This document shows positions 22,534 to 24,913 of a DNA stretch of 24,913 nt, piece by piece. Origin of the DNA: an uncultured Bacilli bacterium (lineage in GTDB: Bacteria; Bacillota_I; Bacilli_A; RFN20; CAG-826); assembly GCA_905236535.1 (NCBI GenBank), contig CAJOQN010000052.1, positions 1 through 24,913 of the forward strand, in the 5' to 3' direction. Both the position numbers and the translations under genes were made by a program. Position 1 is the stretch's first letter; the number at the start of each line of letters is the position of its first letter. The notes under the pieces are model-generated. The model was not told the origin of the DNA. It ran no database searches and saw only the letters and a program-made list of their open reading frames with translations.

Positions 22534-22827
22534 ATGCTAAATAACGCTCAAAAAAGACAACTCAAGGCCTTGGGAGCCAAGCTTGATATAAAATATCAAA
22601 TTGGGAAAAATGGTTTGACCGATTCCCTTTTAGATGTTTTAAATAAAGCCTTGGTGGCTCATGAATTAATCAAAGTGGATGTCATGAAATCTCTTGAAAC
22701 TCCCGTGATGGAGATTGCTCTCGATTTATCTTCTAAGCTTAATGCTGAAATTGTTCAGGTCTTAGGAAGAACCGTCCTTTTGTTTAAATTGAACAAAGAA
22801 AATAATAAAATTAAATTAGTCAAATAA
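22534..22827 (+). CDS. yhbY: YhbY family CRM-domain RNA-binding protein
   Basis: Small CRM-domain protein associated with pre-50S particles. It begins LNNAQKRQLKALGAKL, has the GxxG loop as GKNG (24-27), then HELIKVDVMKS and QVLGRTVLLFKL, all typical. The length of 97 aa is normal. SD AAGGTGG lies in the end of yqeH, 3 nt upstream of which the stop occurs. It sits between yqeH and nadD as in Bacillus (yqeI position). Confidence 0.92.
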   Translation: MLNNAQKRQLKALGAKLDIKYQIGKNGLTDSLLDVLNKALVAHELIKVDVMKSLETPVMEIALDLSSKLNAEIVQVLGRTVLLFKLNKENNKIKLVK

Positions 22828-22828
22828 G

Positions 22829-23932
22829 ATGAATAAAATAATTTTCGGTGGTGGATTTGACCCAGTTCACAGAGGCCATCTTAATATGGCAAGAATCGCC
22901 TCTAAAACTTTTGATGCGGATGTTATTTTTGTCCCTGCGGTTATCTCGGTGTGGAAAAATAGTGCACTTGCCTCTTTTTTAGACCGCGTCAATATGTTAA
23001 ATATTGCTTTCCATGATATTCATAACTGTCGTTTTTCCGTTTCTTCATATGAATATGAAACCGGAAAAGAAATCAATTATACCTATCATACGATTAGACA
23101 TTTTAAAGAAATATATCCACATGACAAATTATTCCTTTTAATCGGCCAAGATCAGGTCGAAAACTTCCATAAATGGAGAAACGCTGAAGAAATCAGTGAA
23201 AACGCTCAAATCATCTTTTTAAGAAGAGACAATTCTAAGCTTGAAACTCCAAATATCGATAAATATCACATGATTGAGTTAAAAGGCGACATGGTTGATG
23301 TTTCTTCGACAGAAACGAGGCTTTTAAAGAAAATTAATTTGCTCGATAAAAGCACAATCTATTACATCGCGGATAACGGGCTTTATTATGCCGGTAAATT
23401 AAAAGAATTATTAAAAGAAAACAACTATAAGAGATATTATCATTCCATTAGTGTTGCGAATCTGGCCTATGAAATCGCTATTTCCAACAATATTTCTCAT
23501 CCAGAGAAGGCTTACCTCGCTGGTTTGCTCCATGATTGTGCAAAATATATGGGAAAGCCAATCGCCAAATCCTTAATGGAAAGACATTTTAAAGAATATC
23601 TTGATATCCCAGGCTGGTCATATCATCAATTTTTAGGTTCAATGATCGCTAAAGATGAATTCGGAGTTGATGACAAAGAGGTTTTGGAAGCGATTAAGTT
23701 CCACGCGACTGGAAAAGCTCATATGTCGGATATCGCCAAGATTGTTTACGCCGCCGATAAGATTGAACCAAGCCGCGGATATGACTCATCAGATTATATC
23801 AATGCGTGCCTCGAAGATTTTGAAAAAGGATTCAAAATTGTCCTCCAAGCAAACAAGGAATATTTAATCTCTAAGGGGAAAGATTTTGCTAATAGATTGA
23901 CAATGCAATGCTTTGATTGCTATCTAAAATAA
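22829..23932 (+). CDS. nadD: Fused nicotinate-nucleotide adenylyltransferase / YqeK-type HD hydrolase
   Basis: Two enzymes in one chain. Residues 1-185 are NadD, which forms NaAD from NaMN and ATP: GGGFDPVHRGH (7-17, with the HxGH-type H14/H17) and SSTETR (159-164). Residues 195-367 are an HD-domain protein like YqeK, a symmetrical diadenosine tetraphosphate hydrolase. It has H205, HDCAK (H235, D236), H266, H292 and D310 in ADKIEPSR. In Bacillus these are adjacent separate genes (nadD, yqeK), followed by rsfS. Here they are joined with a short linker and no rsfS follows. There is no SD; the ATG is 1 nt after the yhbY stop, so translation is probably coupled. A terminator follows. Confidence 0.94.
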   Translation: MNKIIFGGGFDPVHRGHLNMARIASKTFDADVIFVPAVISVWKNSALASFLDRVNMLNIAFHDIHNCRFSVSSYEYETGKEINYTYHTIRHFKEIYPHDKLFLLIGQDQVENFHKWRNAEEISENAQIIFLRRDNSKLETPNIDKYHMIELKGDMVDVSSTETRLLKKINLLDKSTIYYIADNGLYYAGKLKELLKENNYKRYYHSISVANLAYEIAISNNISHPEKAYLAGLLHDCAKYMGKPIAKSLMERHFKEYLDIPGWSYHQFLGSMIAKDEFGVDDKEVLEAIKFHATGKAHMSDIAKIVYAADKIEPSRGYDSSDYINACLEDFEKGFKIVLQANKEYLISKGKDFANRLTMQCFDCYLK

Positions 23933-23958
23933 GGTCATAAGAAAAATTTAAATCAAAA

Positions 23959-23990
23959 GGAGACGAAGAAGATTTGTCTCCATTTTTATT
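23959..23990 (+). terminator. Terminator of the yqeG-nadD cluster
   Basis: GGAGACGAA (23959-23967), loop GAAGA, TTTGTCTCC (23973-23981) with one G-T wobble, then ATTTTTATT. Confidence 0.82.
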
Positions 23991-24015
23991 ATAAATATAT
24001 AGGTTAATATGAAAA

Positions 24016-24024
24016 TGTGGATAA
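24016..24024 (-). promoter_or_regulatory. DnaA-box 9-mer, left of dif
   Basis: TGTGGATAA on the plus strand is the exact complement of the consensus DnaA box TTATCCACA. It lies 73 bp left of the dif site and is inverted relative to the box at 24211. Confidence 0.6.
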
Positions 24025-24097
24025 CTTTTAATCAACGCAAGATTCGTCAAGTGGTGTAGTGCCTCTAATTCACAACTAAAACAGATGATTTATAATA

Positions 24098-24125
24098 ACT
24101 TCGCATAATATCTATTATGTTAACA
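24098..24125 (+). other. dif: dif-type XerC/XerD recombination site
   Basis: The 28 bp divide as ACTTCGCATAA (XerC arm, 24098-24108), a 6-bp centre TATCTA (24109-24114) and TTATGTTAACA (XerD arm, 24115-24125). The XerD arm matches E. coli dif in its first nine bases. The XerC arm shares CGCATAA with E. coli dif and ACTTC with B. subtilis dif. Such sites resolve chromosome dimers at the terminus with XerCD and FtsK/SpoIIIE. Mobile elements also use dif sites as attachment points, but no integrase is seen here. Convergent gene orientation around it supports a terminus. Confidence 0.8.
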
Positions 24126-24210
24126 AAAAGAACAAATAAATAAGATTTAATCAATATAAAATAATATAGTAAATTTATATATCAACACTTTTCAGCACCA
24201 AAAATCGGAC

Positions 24211-24219
24211 TTATCCACA
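24211..24219 (+). promoter_or_regulatory. DnaA-box 9-mer, right of dif
   Basis: A perfect TTATCCACA, 85 bp right of dif, facing the box at 24016. The midpoint of the two boxes is within about 6 bp of the dif centre. Confidence 0.6.
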
Positions 24220-24239
24220 CACTCTTGATGCATAAATAA

Positions 24240-24256
24240 CTACTAGAAAACTACTA
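24240..24256 (-). repeat. TAGTAG 11-bp direct repeat near dif
   Basis: On the minus strand, TAGTAG (24256-24251), TTTTC, TAGTAG (24245-24240). The period is again 11 bp. It lies downstream of the MazF-like gene and between two DnaA-box-like sites. Confidence 0.55.
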
Positions 24257-24283
24257 ATTTTTTTGAACAATTTTTCAAATTAA

Positions 24284-24292
24284 TGTGGATAG
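24284..24292 (-). promoter_or_regulatory. Near-consensus DnaA box
   Basis: TGTGGATAG (complement CTATCCACA) has one mismatch to the DnaA box. The same 9-mer also occurs inside parE near 17225, so on its own it is weak evidence. Confidence 0.35.
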
Positions 24293-24298
24293 CGTGTT

Positions 24299-24841
24299 TT
24301 ATTTAGAAAAGAAAAACACATATAATGCGGTTAAAACCATTTCCATCTTTTTTTCATCTAAAGTCGGTATTTCTCTCTCAAATAAAGACTCATCTCCAAT
24401 GCTTCCTTTTGAAAATATTCTCATTTTGTCCAAGGCTCTCGCTTGGTTGATTACCGCTAATGTTTTGTGGTCACTTTTCAAAGCTGGAATGATTCCAAGA
24501 TCAACGTCACTCGCGGGGTTTGCTCCTTTCTTATTGGTTTTTAATGGACAGACATATACCAATGGATCGTATGGTCCTGAATTTCTTAAAACCAACCCGT
24601 AATGTCTATTCGAAAACTCAGCGTTGACATTGACGCCCCAATCAAATTCATAGATTTCTCCTTTTTTGACATCGAGCCTCAGTTGATAGTCAGTTGAAAA
24701 ACTTGCATATTCTAACTGCCTCTTTATCCATTCCAGCTGATCTTTCAAGGCATTGATGCGGGCGTAATCATTCTTTTGATAGAAACTGTTTTCTTTTTGG
24801 ATTATCGTTTTTCTTTGTTTTGTAACTCTATAATCTTCCAT
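24299..24841 (-). CDS. PemK/MazF-family toxin-like protein with N-terminal helical extension
   Basis: Residues 58-180 match the PemK/MazF fold, usually a ribosome-independent mRNA endoribonuclease of type II toxin-antitoxin systems. Visible signatures are KKGEIYEFDWG (59-69), NRHYGLVLRNS (78-88), VYVCPLKT (95-102) and the INQARALDKMRI segment (131-142). Residues 1-57 form an extra charged, helical, probably coiled-coil segment that typical MazF (about 110-120 aa) lacks. The SD AAGGA is about 8 nt upstream of the ATG. No antitoxin gene is present downstream or in the 72 nt left upstream. It could lie outside the window, or this may be a solitary gene. Its leader resembles that of the C39 gene at 1243. 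Confidence 0.8.
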   Translation of the reverse strand: MEDYRVTKQRKTIIQKENSFYQKNDYARINALKDQLEWIKRQLEYASFSTDYQLRLDVKKGEIYEFDWGVNVNAEFSNRHYGLVLRNSGPYDPLVYVCPLKTNKKGANPASDVDLGIIPALKSDHKTLAVINQARALDKMRIFSKGSIGDESLFEREIPTLDEKKMEMVLTALYVFFFSK

Positions 24842-24870
24842 TTTTAAAATCCTTCCCTATATATGTAATT

Positions 24871-24910
24871 GGGAGTTTTTTCGGATTTTCGTAAAAAAAT
24901 TTTAAAAAAG
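24871..24910 (-). repeat. Leader element copy B, similar to the one before the C39 gene
   Basis: The minus strand contains ATTTTTTTACGAAAAT, then a short variable part, AAAAAACTCCC, an AT-rich loop of about 12 nt and AGGGAAGGA, the SD of the MazF-like gene. It parallels copy A at 1180-1217, including the chance to pair the C-rich arm with the G-rich SD. Confidence 0.45.
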
Positions 24911-24913
24911 TGA

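Larger units (their letters stand above)
23933..24298. other. Gene-free AT-rich region with dif and DnaA-box-like sites
   Basis: This 366-bp gap holds no credible gene. From left to right it contains the nadD terminator, a perfect DnaA-box 9-mer, a dif-type site, a second perfect DnaA-box 9-mer in the opposite orientation, a TAGTAG 11-bp repeat, a small TTTGAA/TTCAAA inverted repeat (about 24263-24280) and a near-perfect third DnaA box. Genes on both sides point toward it. This is expected at a replication terminus, not an origin. Confidence 0.6.

Noticed and set aside
24010..24060. 16-codon ORF after the nadD terminator
   Set aside because: It has no SD, it is very short, and it overlaps the DnaA-box site.
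24092..24122. loxP-like sequence (ATAACTTCG start)
   Set aside because: Only the first bases of the arm match and there is no inverted 13-bp arm. The 11-6-11 dif structure explains the sequence.
23933..24298. Replication origin (oriC) suggested by AT-richness, DnaA boxes and TAGTAG trios
   Set aside because: A dif site lies in the middle, genes on both sides converge on the region, and dnaA/dnaN are not adjacent. The TAGTAG repeats also occur at other loci, so they are not specific DnaA-trios. A terminus fits better, though skew data would decide.
1..24913. Mycoplasma-type genetic code (TGA = Trp)
   Set aside because: TGA ends genes at conserved C-termini (ybeY, trmK) and conserved tryptophans are TGG.

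Overview
This is an AT-rich chromosomal segment from a low-GC Gram-positive bacterium. TGA is used as a normal stop (for example ybeY, cdd and trmK end or overlap in TGA contexts) and tryptophan is TGG, so it does not use the mycoplasma code. Several features point to a reduced-genome, Mollicutes-related lineage of the Bacilli with an MEP isoprenoid pathway (RF39/Acholeplasma-like relatives; inference). These are the gene order, the one-chain glycyl-tRNA synthetase, the EF-P loop lacking PGKG, the fused NadD-YqeK, and the loss of dgkA, aroE and rsfS from otherwise Bacillus-like clusters.

Layout. At 1-1167 lies dnaJ behind an intercistronic hairpin, presumably downstream of dnaK. At 1243-2436 is an accessory C39-peptidase/membrane protein whose Shine-Dalgarno (SD) sequence is inside a terminator-like hairpin. 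At 2483-11003 runs a long, tightly coupled housekeeping string: ybeY-cdd-era-recO, then glyS with its own strong promoter, then dnaG-sigA(rpoD)-trmK-nif3. Many junctions are TAATG or ATGA stop/start overlaps. ispH (minus), nfo (plus) and ispG (minus) follow, with overlapping convergent ends. Next come rpmG, efp and a yneF-like gene (plus), plsY (minus), and the topoisomerase IV pair parE-parC (plus). A ribosome-assembly/NAD cluster, yqeG-yqeH-yhbY-nadD/yqeK, ends at 23932. The last 1 kb holds a 366-bp gene-free region and a minus-strand PemK/MazF-like gene.

How it fits together. The genes serve translation (glyS, efp, rpmG, ybeY, era, yqeH, yhbY, trmK), transcription (sigA), replication, repair and decatenation (dnaG, recO, nfo, parEC), lipids (plsY), isoprenoids (ispG, ispH) and NAD/pyrimidine salvage. 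The gene-free region near 24.1 kb contains a very good XerCD dif-type site at 24098-24125. Two perfect DnaA-box 9-mers flank it in inverted orientation, with a near-perfect third further right. Genes to the left run mostly toward it and the one gene to the right runs toward it as well, which fits a replication terminus rather than an origin.

Most notable unexplained structure. A direct repeat TAGTAG-N5-TAGTAG with an exact 11-bp period, the geometry of OmpR/PhoB-family operators, occurs in four intergenic places: upstream of dnaG, downstream of plsY, between parC and yqeG, and beside dif. It occurs once more inside ispH. Other leads are a QISLF sliding-clamp-type motif at the ParC C-terminus, a shared leader element before the C39 and MazF-like genes, a DnaG zinc site with Cys replaced by Asp, and a YqeH GTPase lacking the G3 Asp.
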